From contig JAHFKK010000001.1 in the NCBI GenBank assembly GCA_023245335.1, positions 747,282-795,504 on the forward strand: 48,223 nucleotides of DNA. Reading direction: 5' to 3'. A program made the translations under genes and the position numbers. Shown piece after piece: positions 41,561-48,223 of the stretch. This DNA comes from Candidatus Gottesmanbacteria bacterium. Lineage in GTDB: Bacteria; Patescibacteriota; Microgenomatia; UBA10105; UBA927. Position 1 is the first letter of the stretch, and each line of letters starts with the position of its first letter. The notes below the pieces were generated by a model. That model was given only the letters and a program-made list of their open reading frames with translations. It had not been told where the DNA came from and did not search any database.

Positions 41561-42476
41561 GTTCAACCCGGTAGACAAAGAAATCTTTGCCTCCGAGCTC
41601 ATACTTGTACCGCTCGCTCCCCTGTAAGAAGTTATACGAGGTGATCTTCTGTGAGATGGCCCATTCGATCATTTTGGATTTCAGATAGAATCCTGCGCCC
41701 ACGTAGTCTTCGTTGTAGCCCGAATTATAGAGAAGAAGAGAACCCTGAGTGCGAAACGCGACCGCTGTCGCTAGGACGTTGGTATCGAGTGCGAGTGTGA
41801 ACTGCATGATGCTTTCGCCGATGGAGACAGAGAGGTTTTGAAAAAAACGCTGCATCGGATCTGTCAAAAATATCTTTTTGTCGGAATCCCGCAGCATGAG
41901 CTTGATAAGAAGGTCGAGATCAGTCGATTCCCCCTGTGTCACAGAGATGGTAGTTCCAGTATGCGCGGCCTCAAATTTACGCATTTTCCTTTTGAGCTCA
42001 TGGCGGTCTTTGCGATCCAGCAATGCCATATACGCCTCAAAGGAATTCGGAAGAGTGAGGATCGGAGTCGTATCTTCTTTTTGTATGTCAGCGCCTTTTT
42101 GTGACCGGAAAAAGGCGAGCGTTGCAGAATCTTCAGGAATGTTCCGCAGGATGAGGCGCTTGGCGCCTTGCATCCGTATGATTCCGAGTGCTTTAAGCCA
42201 AACCGCTTTTTTGGCAGGATCGGAACCGATTGCATCCAGATAGTCCGCAATTTCTTCGCCGCCGCTGAAATGAGCAATTGCGTTTTTGACTGCAAGCGGT
42301 ATGAGGACTCCTGCTGGGACGTCGGCGATAATCATCGGCTGCTCGCCGTCTCCCAAAGAGGAAAACCATTGGGCGTGCCATTTTTTGGTATAAAAGGGAT
42401 ATGCGTGGGTGTCATGGGACAGAGTGGTCGTCCAGACGGTATCGAGTTCGGGGATAAATTGCGAAAAGACATCCAT
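41550..42476 (-). CDS. GNAT acetyltransferase, CelD/FemAB-like
   Basis: The 308-residue protein belongs to the Acetyltransf_6 (CelD/BcsL) group: two GNAT-like halves, of which the second is well formed, with FTLALDTNVLATAVAFRTQGSLLLYNSGYNEDYVGAGFYLKSKMIEWAISQKITSYNFLQGSERYKYELGG. The DRKDRHELKRKMRKFEA segment (about 150-168) is typical of the group. Related proteins modify glycans or add amino acids to peptidoglycan, but the substrate here is unknown. A minus-strand TATAAT ends 7 nt before the ATG, sharing bases with the promoter of the divergent deacetylase. Confidence 0.8.
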   Translation of the reverse strand: MDVFSQFIPELDTVWTTTLSHDTHAYPFYTKKWHAQWFSSLGDGEQPMIIADVPAGVLIPLAVKNAIAHFSGGEEIADYLDAIGSDPAKKAVWLKALGIIRMQGAKRLILRNIPEDSATLAFFRSQKGADIQKEDTTPILTLPNSFEAYMALLDRKDRHELKRKMRKFEAAHTGTTISVTQGESTDLDLLIKLMLRDSDKKIFLTDPMQRFFQNLSVSIGESIMQFTLALDTNVLATAVAFRTQGSLLLYNSGYNEDYVGAGFYLKSKMIEWAISQKITSYNFLQGSERYKYELGGKDFFVYRVELTM

Positions 42477-42495
42477 ACCGTGTATTATAGCCTAC
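42477..42495. promoter_or_regulatory. 19-bp divergent intergenic region with overlapping -10 boxes
   Basis: TATTATA (42483-42489) gives TATTAT on the plus strand and TATAAT on the minus strand. Each ends 7 nt before its own start codon (42496 plus, 42476 minus), so both mRNAs would be leaderless. The -35 regions fall inside the opposite genes. Confidence 0.55.
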
Positions 42496-43200
42496 ATGGA
42501 GAAGAAAAAATCCGTCCTCGTCGTGACCGCCCATCCCGATGACGAAGCATTCGGTCCTTCCGGGCTCATCGCAAAGATTTCTGCAACGCATGATGTGCAC
42601 CTTGTATGCGTCACAGACGGTGCCTCCGACAGCAGGTTCCACCCGCTGGGACCCAAATTGGGTCCGCTTCGCCGTGAAGAGCTCAAGAAATCTGCACATA
42701 TATTGGGAGTGAAAAAGGTTCACTTTCTCAACTATAAGGACGGCACGCTTTCCAACAACCTCTATCACGAGGTCGCAGAAAAGTTGACCGCCATAGCCAA
42801 AGATATCAATCCTACCTTTATCATTACGATGGAAAATAGGGGAGTATCGGGGCATTTGGATCATGTAGCGGTCTCCATGATTGCAAGTTTTGTGTATCGC
42901 AACATGCCGTCCATAGACGCTATCCTCTATCACGTCGCGAGTAAAGAGTCGAGCGAGAGCATGAAGGATTACTTCATCTATTTCCCGCCGGGATTTGAAA
43001 AGAAGGATGTGGACCTCGTCGTAGACATCTCGGATGTTCTCGACAAAAAGATAGCAGCTGCCAAATGCCATGATACGCAGATGAAAGACGTCCTACGTGT
43101 CACCAAGCGCTGGCTCGTAGTCCCGAAAGAAGAATGGTATTTGGTCACGAAACGGCGCAATTTTGCAGATGCCTCATTCTTTACAAATCAAAAATTGTGA
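42496..43200 (+). CDS. PIG-L/LmbE family deacetylase
   Basis: The 234-residue zinc hydrolase removes acetyl groups from N-acetylglucosamine-type substrates. The zinc and catalytic motif is AHPDDE (12-17) and the second metal His is in SGHLDHVAVS; EELKKSAHILGVKKVHFLNYKDG is a further family pattern. The start at 42496 is chosen because of its promoter and because the deacetylase N-terminus VLVVTAHPDDE starts here; the frame extends upstream in the opposite gene only by chance. It is divergent from a CelD/FemAB-like GNAT, which fits a glycan-modification pair. Confidence 0.88.
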   Translation: MEKKKSVLVVTAHPDDEAFGPSGLIAKISATHDVHLVCVTDGASDSRFHPLGPKLGPLRREELKKSAHILGVKKVHFLNYKDGTLSNNLYHEVAEKLTAIAKDINPTFIITMENRGVSGHLDHVAVSMIASFVYRNMPSIDAILYHVASKESSESMKDYFIYFPPGFEKKDVDLVVDISDVLDKKIAAAKCHDTQMKDVLRVTKRWLVVPKEEWYLVTKRRNFADASFFTNQKL

Positions 43201-43232
43201 ACTATGGTTGGGGTGAAAGGGAGGTAGTAACG

Positions 43233-43538
43233 ATGAAAATTAGCACTTTTTCTTCCAAAGGCGCAGAACACACAAGTGTCACACGCGGTAGAGAGCGGGC
43301 ATCAATTAATTTATCAGGAACTGTTCGAGTCCTTGCGCGTCCTGACAGGAGACATGGCGTCGTGGTATTGATTCGGTCCAAAGGTAAACAGCCACGGCTT
43401 GAAGTGGATGGCCAGTTCCATAGAGACGCAAATATATTTCATCTGTTGCCGAATGCATCGATGGCTATATTCGCTCGTCGAAGAATGGCCAGCGGAAACA
43501 TGCAGGTAGAAGCTCAAATTCAGGCACCGAGGAGATAG
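43233..43538 (+). CDS. Hypothetical protein (101 aa)
   Basis: No family is recognised. It starts MKISTFSSKGAEHTSVTRGRERASINLSGTVRVLARP, has short beta-like strands (GVVVLIRSKGKQPRLEVDGQF) and a basic C-terminus (QIQAPRR). No membrane segment is predicted. GGGAGG sits 8 nt before the ATG, the best ribosome binding site in this area. It follows the PIG-L gene by 32 nt and may be co-transcribed with it. Confidence 0.6.
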   Translation: MKISTFSSKGAEHTSVTRGRERASINLSGTVRVLARPDRRHGVVVLIRSKGKQPRLEVDGQFHRDANIFHLLPNASMAIFARRRMASGNMQVEAQIQAPRR

Positions 43539-43554
43539 TTAAAGATATTATTGT

Positions 43555-43992
43555 TTAACGTTTCGATTTTTTGACCAATTTGGCGACATAGACGATTTCC
43601 CGTACTTCCCCGTCGTCGCCTTCTATTTCGTTGGTACCGGAGAGTCTGGCGTATTCACGCAGATATTCGGATTGTGCGCCACTCAATTCCTTGTTTTCCG
43701 TAGAGAGGTCTTTAATTTTTTCTTCGAGTTGCTTATTGGCCGGCACATTTAAAACATTGAGTTTGGCTTTCCCTTTTTCCTTCGCCGCTTCCTTGGCCTT
43801 TTCTGCGGCTGTACGATAGGTCTCGTCGTTAAGGAGTGCGCTCTCTAGCATCTCTTTGAGCTTTTTGAGTTCGGACTTATTGCGGTCCATGGTGGTCATG
43901 CCCTGCTTGATCATTGATTCGAGCTCAAGGACGGTGTCTGCGCTTGTCGTATCATTTGTACTTGGTTGGGGAGAAGAATCTTGTGTATCCAT
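43555..43992 (-). CDS. Coiled-coil hypothetical protein (145 aa)
   Basis: After a Ser/Thr/Asp-rich N-terminus (SSPQPSTNDTTSADT), the protein is one long charged helix (about residues 20-115) with LELESMIKQGMTTMDRNKSELKKLKEMLESALL, an Ala/Lys-rich stretch (TAAEKAKEAAKEKGKAK) and LEEKIKDLSTENKELSGAQSEYLREYARL. It ends in a short beta strand region (EVREIVYVAKLVKKSKR). A coiled-coil scaffold is likely; I do not recognise the family. The adjacent pseudokinase-like gene is on the same strand, 48 nt upstream. Confidence 0.65.
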   Translation of the reverse strand: MDTQDSSPQPSTNDTTSADTVLELESMIKQGMTTMDRNKSELKKLKEMLESALLNDETYRTAAEKAKEAAKEKGKAKLNVLNVPANKQLEEKIKDLSTENKELSGAQSEYLREYARLSGTNEIEGDDGEVREIVYVAKLVKKSKR

Positions 43993-44040
43993 ATCATCCT
44001 ATTTAAAAGAAATGAAGCCGGAGATGCAAGAGGGAGTTTA

Positions 44041-45315
44041 TCAAGTGACGGCCTCTATCGGCGTATTGACGCCTTGCCAGATACCGTTGCCGTTTAAAAT
44101 GTCATAACTTAACTTCGTGAGATTTCCGAGCTCGTTCCCTGTGCCATGCGCGGCAAACCATGAGGATTCGGATATGGCCCGGTATAAGACGTGCATCGCA
44201 AGACCCCGTTTTTCCTGTTCGCTCGGATGTAGTTTGAGAAATTCAGAGATGAGGGCCTCCTGATGAGCAGGGGAAGCTGCGGCCGCAGTCACCAGCCAGT
44301 CAATCGCCTCTCCGGGAAGACCGATATGGGACCTGTCTCCTCCCGTGACGGTAAAAAATGAGACACGGTCGGGGGTTTCCGAACGGTGTATATTGCCGGG
44401 ATACAGAGCACCATGAACGACCGTGAGGTGTTTCTGGGCTTCCGGGTTATCTACCTGACCGTTCTGATGAGGGAAGATCGCGAGATTGTTGCGTATCGTC
44501 TGCTCGAGAGCACTCGATACCTTAAATGACGGGTCAATGGCAGCAAATTCCTTTTCCATGGCGGCCGTTTTGCCGGTGAGCTCCCGCAGCCGATCCGTCG
44601 CCGCGGTTGGATTTACCCACCACTCTTGGCCGCGCAGTGCGGTAAGCGGGTTGTCCGGATGCAAGAGGCTTTCCGGTGGTACTGTTTGATGATTTTGAGC
44701 AAGGTATGCGCGGAAGTCGTTTAGATTGGGATGTATCGCGTCGAGAACGTGTACGAGCTGTCGGGCGTCGGAATCAGTGAGACGCTCGGTATCAAGCGCA
44801 TGAATACCCAAGGATCCGGATCCCTTGCCGATACTGTGGAGATATGGACGATATTGATCGAGAGTCACGAACCGTCCATCAGGGAGTGTATCGATCATCG
44901 TCACTTTCGGTAGGGGAGAAAAGCCGTTTTCTTTATTCCAATGGGCAGCTACGTAGTCCCCGACGGATTGCCTATACGCCGCGAGATTGGCGTCAAAACG
45001 CAGGAGGGTATCTTTCTTGGTTGGGAAGTGGACGACGTCCGTAAGTTTGCCGCCGGCTTCCGTTTTGACCGGGATAACCGCCATAGATCGGTCAGCCGTG
45101 AGAAAGAGTTTGTATCCTGGGGCCAGATCCTCCGTATCCGGTGCCATGATGCCGCCTCCGCGATATGCAACAAGCGGTTCGGTCATTTGGCGGTGATTTT
45201 TGGAAAGAGTAGCGGTAAGCTCTGTTACTGCGGCCGCGTCTGTTTCTTTCCAAGCCACGTGTGTCGGTAGTTCGTATCGTCTCACCGTCATGTGTTCTTG
45301 AGGGATTTCCGGCAT
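44041..45315 (-). CDS. Phosphotransferase-like protein lacking the catalytic Asp
   Basis: The 424-residue protein has an APH-like C-lobe: VVHGALYPGNI (299-309) aligns with the catalytic loop HGDLxPxNI, but Asp is Ala 303. The following GGDRSHIGLPGEAIDWLV retains the Asp 327 that would correspond to the metal-binding (DFG-like) residue. A long N-terminal region (1-110) and a middle part with PDGRFVTLDQYRPYLHSIGKG suit an N-lobe. It may be a pseudokinase or an enzyme using another base. A minus-strand TATACT ends 7 nt before the ATG. It is probably co-transcribed with the coiled-coil gene downstream. Confidence 0.6.
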   Translation of the reverse strand: MPEIPQEHMTVRRYELPTHVAWKETDAAAVTELTATLSKNHRQMTEPLVAYRGGGIMAPDTEDLAPGYKLFLTADRSMAVIPVKTEAGGKLTDVVHFPTKKDTLLRFDANLAAYRQSVGDYVAAHWNKENGFSPLPKVTMIDTLPDGRFVTLDQYRPYLHSIGKGSGSLGIHALDTERLTDSDARQLVHVLDAIHPNLNDFRAYLAQNHQTVPPESLLHPDNPLTALRGQEWWVNPTAATDRLRELTGKTAAMEKEFAAIDPSFKVSSALEQTIRNNLAIFPHQNGQVDNPEAQKHLTVVHGALYPGNIHRSETPDRVSFFTVTGGDRSHIGLPGEAIDWLVTAAAASPAHQEALISEFLKLHPSEQEKRGLAMHVLYRAISESSWFAAHGTGNELGNLTKLSYDILNGNGIWQGVNTPIEAVT

Positions 45316-45388
45316 GTAAATAAGTATATACTATTGAATGCAGATTTGCCGCTTTTCATGCTTTCGTTCCTGCGCTAAAATATAATTC

Positions 45389-46033
45389 ATGAAATACGAG
45401 TACGGTGTCATTGCGGCGCTTGTCATCGCGTGTATTGTGCTTGCTCTACGATTTATGGGTACTTCATCAGACCAAAGCATACTTGGGAAAACCTCATCAT
45501 CCAGCCCGCGGCCAACGTCGTCTGTCGCGCAACCGCCGGCCTTCACTCTCGACAAAACGAAGTCCTATGCCGCCGTGCTTCATACGGACAAAGGCAATAT
45601 TACAATTGCGCTTCACGCGAAAGAAACACCGATTACCGTCAATAATTTCGTCTATCTGTCAAACAAAGGGTTTTACAACAACACCATATTTCATAGAGTT
45701 ATCAACGGCTTTATGATCCAGGGCGGAGATCCCAAGGGGAACGGAACGGGCGGGCCGGGATACCGATTTGATGATGAGCCGTTTACCGGGACATACACCA
45801 GGGGAACGGTCGCGATGGCAAACAGCGGTCCCAATACGAACGGCAGTCAGTTTTTCATCGTTCAGGCGGATACGGATCTTCAGAAAGACTACGTGATATT
45901 TGGTACGGTGACGGATGGCATGAGTGTCGTAGATGATATAGCTACAGCTCCGGTTAAGATGAGCGCCTCGGGAAAGAATTCCACACCGGTTAATCCGGTG
46001 ACCGTTACGTCGCTAGAAATAAACGCTCGCTGA
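45389..46033 (+). CDS. Cyclophilin-type peptidyl-prolyl isomerase, membrane anchored
   Basis: The 214-residue protein has an N-terminal membrane helix (residues 5-23), a Ser/Pro-rich linker (about 28-52) and a compact cyclophilin domain (about 58-210). The active-site block is FHRVINGFMIQGGDPKGNGTGGPG (101 onward), with Arg 103, Phe 108, Met 109 and Gln 111, followed by ANSGPNTNGSQFFIV. The domain is the short bacterial type. It probably helps fold secreted proteins outside the membrane. A TAAAAT ends 7 nt before the ATG. Confidence 0.93.
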   Translation: MKYEYGVIAALVIACIVLALRFMGTSSDQSILGKTSSSSPRPTSSVAQPPAFTLDKTKSYAAVLHTDKGNITIALHAKETPITVNNFVYLSNKGFYNNTIFHRVINGFMIQGGDPKGNGTGGPGYRFDDEPFTGTYTRGTVAMANSGPNTNGSQFFIVQADTDLQKDYVIFGTVTDGMSVVDDIATAPVKMSASGKNSTPVNPVTVTSLEINAR

Positions 46034-46080
46034 AGCCGTTTGTGTTTTTGGCGTGTATTCGTGACCGATGAGCCGTATGT

Positions 46081-46503
46081 TTATTTACCGAAGCCGACGA
46101 GGATCGCGCCTATCGACATAAGCGCCGCTCCCAAAACTATGGGGAGTGTGATTTTTTCTTTGAGAATGAGCGCCGCAAGAATGATCGTGATGACCAGGCT
46201 TAATTTATCTATAGGCGATACGTGTGAGGCCTCCCCCAATTGCAGTGCTCGGAAATAAAAGAGCCATGATAGCCCGGTCGCAATTCCCGATAATACCAGG
46301 AAAAGCAACGAAAAACGGGAGAGCGTCACCAGTTGCTTCGCTGTACCCTGTGCCAATACTATCCCCCAGGCAAAAAGAAGTATGACCACGGTACGTATGG
46401 CTGTCGCCAGATTTGAATCGACGTTTTTGATCCCTATTTTCGCAAGTATTGCGGTCAACGCCGCAAAGAACGCGGAGAGGAGAGCATAAATGAACCATGT
46501 CAT
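46081..46503 (-). CDS. EamA-domain small membrane transporter
   Basis: The 140-residue protein is a single EamA unit of four to five helices: TWFIYALLSAFFAALTAILAKIGIKNVDSNLATAIRTVVILLFAWGIVLAQG, then LLFLVLSGIATGLSWLFYFRALQLGEASHVSPIDKLSLVITIILAALILKEKI and VLGAALMSIGAILVGF. The FYFRALQLGEAS and DKLS patterns are typical. Single-unit EamA proteins dimerise to make a drug/metabolite transporter-like pore; the substrate is unknown. TATACT ends 6 nt before the ATG on the minus strand. Confidence 0.9.
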   Translation of the reverse strand: MTWFIYALLSAFFAALTAILAKIGIKNVDSNLATAIRTVVILLFAWGIVLAQGTAKQLVTLSRFSLLFLVLSGIATGLSWLFYFRALQLGEASHVSPIDKLSLVITIILAALILKEKITLPIVLGAALMSIGAILVGFGK

Positions 46504-46521
46504 ATATGTAGTATACCTTTC

Positions 46522-47946
46522 TTACGGGCTCGGTGACGGAGTCGTTCCGATAGTGGGCTGGTAGTTCGTACCGAGGACCACCAGAATGTTGTATGCCGAT
46601 GCTGTTGCCGATGCGCCAATGTCTATCGTTGGGACGGCGAATTCTTTTTGAAGGGCACGAAGATCTTGTGCCGGTATGTTCGGGTCATAGACGGTAATAG
46701 ATGTTTTCGGTATGGCATGGTCCGTCGTGCTTCCAGGCGGCTGTATTTGGAAATGCAACTCCTGGATCCGGTCCGTCGCATGCTGCGCGAGCCCGGGCGT
46801 CTTCGTGCCATTGAGGACCTTGACGATCGGGATCGCCGGTACCGGCTTGCCCTCAAACGTGTTGGTTAGCCAGGTGTGGACGCTATCCCAGTTGTCCTGT
46901 CCGTCTTTGGAGACCAAAATGTTTTGGCCGTCAGCCGCGAGGGAGTCTACAAGATAATTTTGATCGGTAAGCGCGAGGGTTGCTACGTCATATCCGTTGA
47001 GGCTTGACGCATTTTGTATAAGCGTTTTCACGTCGTCGAGAGACAAATCCGTTTTGAAGTCATTTCCTAATGAATCCATGAAAGGAATCGCCTTGGACAC
47101 GAAGCCGACGGAGAATACCTTTTGTTTGACTGCCAGAATCAGCTTTTGTTGGCGCTGCGCCCGGCCAAAGTCCGTTCCATCTTCCTTGGAATGGCGACTG
47201 CGGACGTATTTAAGTGCCATTGCGCCGTCCATATGCTGCATGCCTTTGTCAAAATGTAGGGGCTCGTATCGGCATGGATATACGAGTTCCGCCGCGGTCG
47301 TCGCGGCCTGGATGTCTAGCGCCGGAATTTCTTCGGGTTGGTGCCCGCAGAGTTCCGCTTCTTTGCCCTCTATGGGATATTCCGTATCGGTGAAGGCTGG
47401 CGACACATTTATATCAACACCACCGAGAGTATCAATGGTATGGGTGAACCCGGAAAAATCCAATCCAACGAAATACGGAATAGTGAGTCCCGTCACCTGA
47501 CCCACAGCGTATTCGGCGAGTCTGCCTCCACCGTCATCGCCTTTGAATTCCGGTAATTTGTTGGGATATCCACGGTCGTCCAGGCCCAGCGTGTAGGCTG
47601 CATTGAGCTTCCAGTGCTTACCGTCAGTGCCTTGGGTGGGAATTTTCACCCAGATATCCCGGGGGATGGATATGAGAAATATCTTTTGTGTTTTGGGGTC
47701 GACGTGCAGGACGATCATCGTATCCGTAAGATATGCTCCGTCGTGCGTGCCGCCGCCGTAGCCCTCAACTAATATGTTGAAAGGAGTTTTGCTGTCAAAA
47801 TAGCCTTTGATCGATGTCGGTAGGTTTATCGCCGTTTTCTTGCCGGGCTGAACGAATATTTTGGTCGATACCCGGTGAAACCAGAGGTATATGACGCTCG
47901 CCGCAAGGGCGATGAAGATGACGAGAAAAAGTAATAGTTTTTTCAT
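46522..47946 (-). CDS. LytR-CpsA-Psr family protein with LytR C-terminal domain
   Basis: The 474-residue protein attaches phosphate-linked glycopolymers to peptidoglycan. An N-terminal membrane anchor (residues 3-22) is followed by the LCP domain (about 45-300), with DTMIVLHVDPKTQKIFLISIPRDIWVKIP (polyprenyl-phosphate binding Arg/Asp), FSGFTHTIDTLGGVDINV and MDGAMALKYVRSRHSKEDGTDFGRAQRQQKLILAV. A C-terminal LytR_C domain (about 370-465) contains PIVKVLNGTKTPGLAQHATDRI. I use the ATG at 47946, the start of the anchor, 5-6 nt after the predicted transcription start; an upstream in-frame ATG at 47994 lies before the promoter. Confidence 0.93.
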   Translation of the reverse strand: MKKLLLFLVIFIALAASVIYLWFHRVSTKIFVQPGKKTAINLPTSIKGYFDSKTPFNILVEGYGGGTHDGAYLTDTMIVLHVDPKTQKIFLISIPRDIWVKIPTQGTDGKHWKLNAAYTLGLDDRGYPNKLPEFKGDDGGGRLAEYAVGQVTGLTIPYFVGLDFSGFTHTIDTLGGVDINVSPAFTDTEYPIEGKEAELCGHQPEEIPALDIQAATTAAELVYPCRYEPLHFDKGMQHMDGAMALKYVRSRHSKEDGTDFGRAQRQQKLILAVKQKVFSVGFVSKAIPFMDSLGNDFKTDLSLDDVKTLIQNASSLNGYDVATLALTDQNYLVDSLAADGQNILVSKDGQDNWDSVHTWLTNTFEGKPVPAIPIVKVLNGTKTPGLAQHATDRIQELHFQIQPPGSTTDHAIPKTSITVYDPNIPAQDLRALQKEFAVPTIDIGASATASAYNILVVLGTNYQPTIGTTPSPSP

Positions 47947-47958
47947 GCGGATTTGCCT

Positions 47959-47987
47959 ATTGTATATTAATTTGACCGAGTTGTGAA
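47959..47987 (-). promoter_or_regulatory. Promoter of the LCP gene
   Basis: On the minus strand: TTCACA (47987-47982), 17-nt spacer, TACAAT (47964-47959). The predicted leader to the ATG at 47946 is about 6 nt. Confidence 0.55.
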
Positions 47988-48021
47988 AAGGCAAATTGAA
48001 CGTATCGTGTATACTATCCTC

Positions 48022-48216
48022 ATGAATGTGCGCTTCGCGACCTCAAAAGACAAAAAGGCAGTACTTGCCCTCATGGACGAACTTGGTGAAGAAATAAACA
48101 GAGCACGGGGTTATTCACCGCATAACACCGAGGCGACCAGGGTCGGGGGATCCATGTTTGACGAGATCATTTCCCGTAGAGACACGATGATATTTGTCAA
48201 AGATGTTTCGGTTTGA
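48022..48216 (+). CDS. GNAT acetyltransferase N-terminus, truncated or frameshifted
   Basis: The 64-residue frame starts MNVRFATSKDKKAVLALMDELGEEINRARGY, the usual first strand and helix of a GNAT domain, and continues to SRRDTMIFVKD, where the next strand with a Gly-Phe/Ile pattern is expected. Instead it stops (TGA at 48214). A one-base shift reads FGLII at that point, a plausible continuation, so a frameshift (real or from sequencing) is likely; the gene may continue past the window. A TATACT ends 6 nt before the ATG. An in-frame start at 47983 would lie before that promoter. Confidence 0.6.
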   Translation: MNVRFATSKDKKAVLALMDELGEEINRARGYSPHNTEATRVGGSMFDEIISRRDTMIFVKDVSV

Positions 48217-48223
48217 TTATTGA

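Overview
The window reads as chromosomal DNA of a Candidate Phyla Radiation (Patescibacteria) bacterium. The signs are a compact, mostly standard-code gene set (TGA is used as a stop), many short lineage-type hypothetical proteins, a Cys-rich peptide starting MCYNCGCG, MurT/GatD, a PolX polymerase fused to a PHP domain, an ATP synthase delta subunit of only about 117 residues, and GIY-YIG and tRNA-associated insertions. The exact phylum cannot be settled from sequence reading alone. No rRNA and no CRISPR array was seen.

Layout. 1-5.3 kb holds cell-surface genes: a partial membrane glycosyltransferase, a family 2 glycosyltransferase, an O-antigen-ligase-like protein, an Ig-domain anchor protein, tRNA-Thr, an RlmI-like methyltransferase and the MltG transglycosylase. 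5.3-7.8 kb is a patchy region with hypothetical genes, an AT-rich phosphotransferase, tRNA-Gly, a LysM protein and tRNA-Asp. 8-14.6 kb carries polX, lemA, htpX and a murT-gatD-HAD operon. 15.4-21.7 kb is gatC-gatA-gatB-dnaE. 21.7-28.4 kb is the complete F-type ATP synthase operon (atpZ/I-B-E-F-H-A-G-D-C), with an internal promoter and hairpin before atpE. 28.5-32.4 kb has a CBS protein, pyrG, rplS, yraN and a phosphoribosyltransferase. 39-48 kb is housekeeping again: comB-like, nth, a GNAT protein, a PIG-L deacetylase, a pseudokinase-like protein, a cyclophilin, an EamA protein, an LCP protein and a partial or broken GNAT.

The most unusual part is 32.8-38.7 kb. A tRNA-Lys(TTT) gene has been hit repeatedly. 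Its apparent promoter now reads into a bare 11-nt tRNA head, followed by two 43-bp tandem repeats, a second tRNA head with a 16-bp palindrome, a GIY-YIG nuclease gene whose stop codon lies inside the tRNA, and then the intact tRNA. Right behind it is an AT-rich 5.35-kb element bounded by 60-bp identical tRNA repeats. It encodes a tyrosine integrase, an SMC-like ATPase plus a TOPRIM-like partner (a likely two-gene defence module), a winged-helix replication-type protein and a terminase-small-subunit-like HTH protein, but no capsid genes. This is the layout of a phage satellite.

A second window-wide pattern is promoter placement. At fifteen start codons a -10-like hexamer ends 5-7 nt before the start codon, which predicts leaderless mRNAs. 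Several operon-internal genes instead have clear Shine-Dalgarno sequences.
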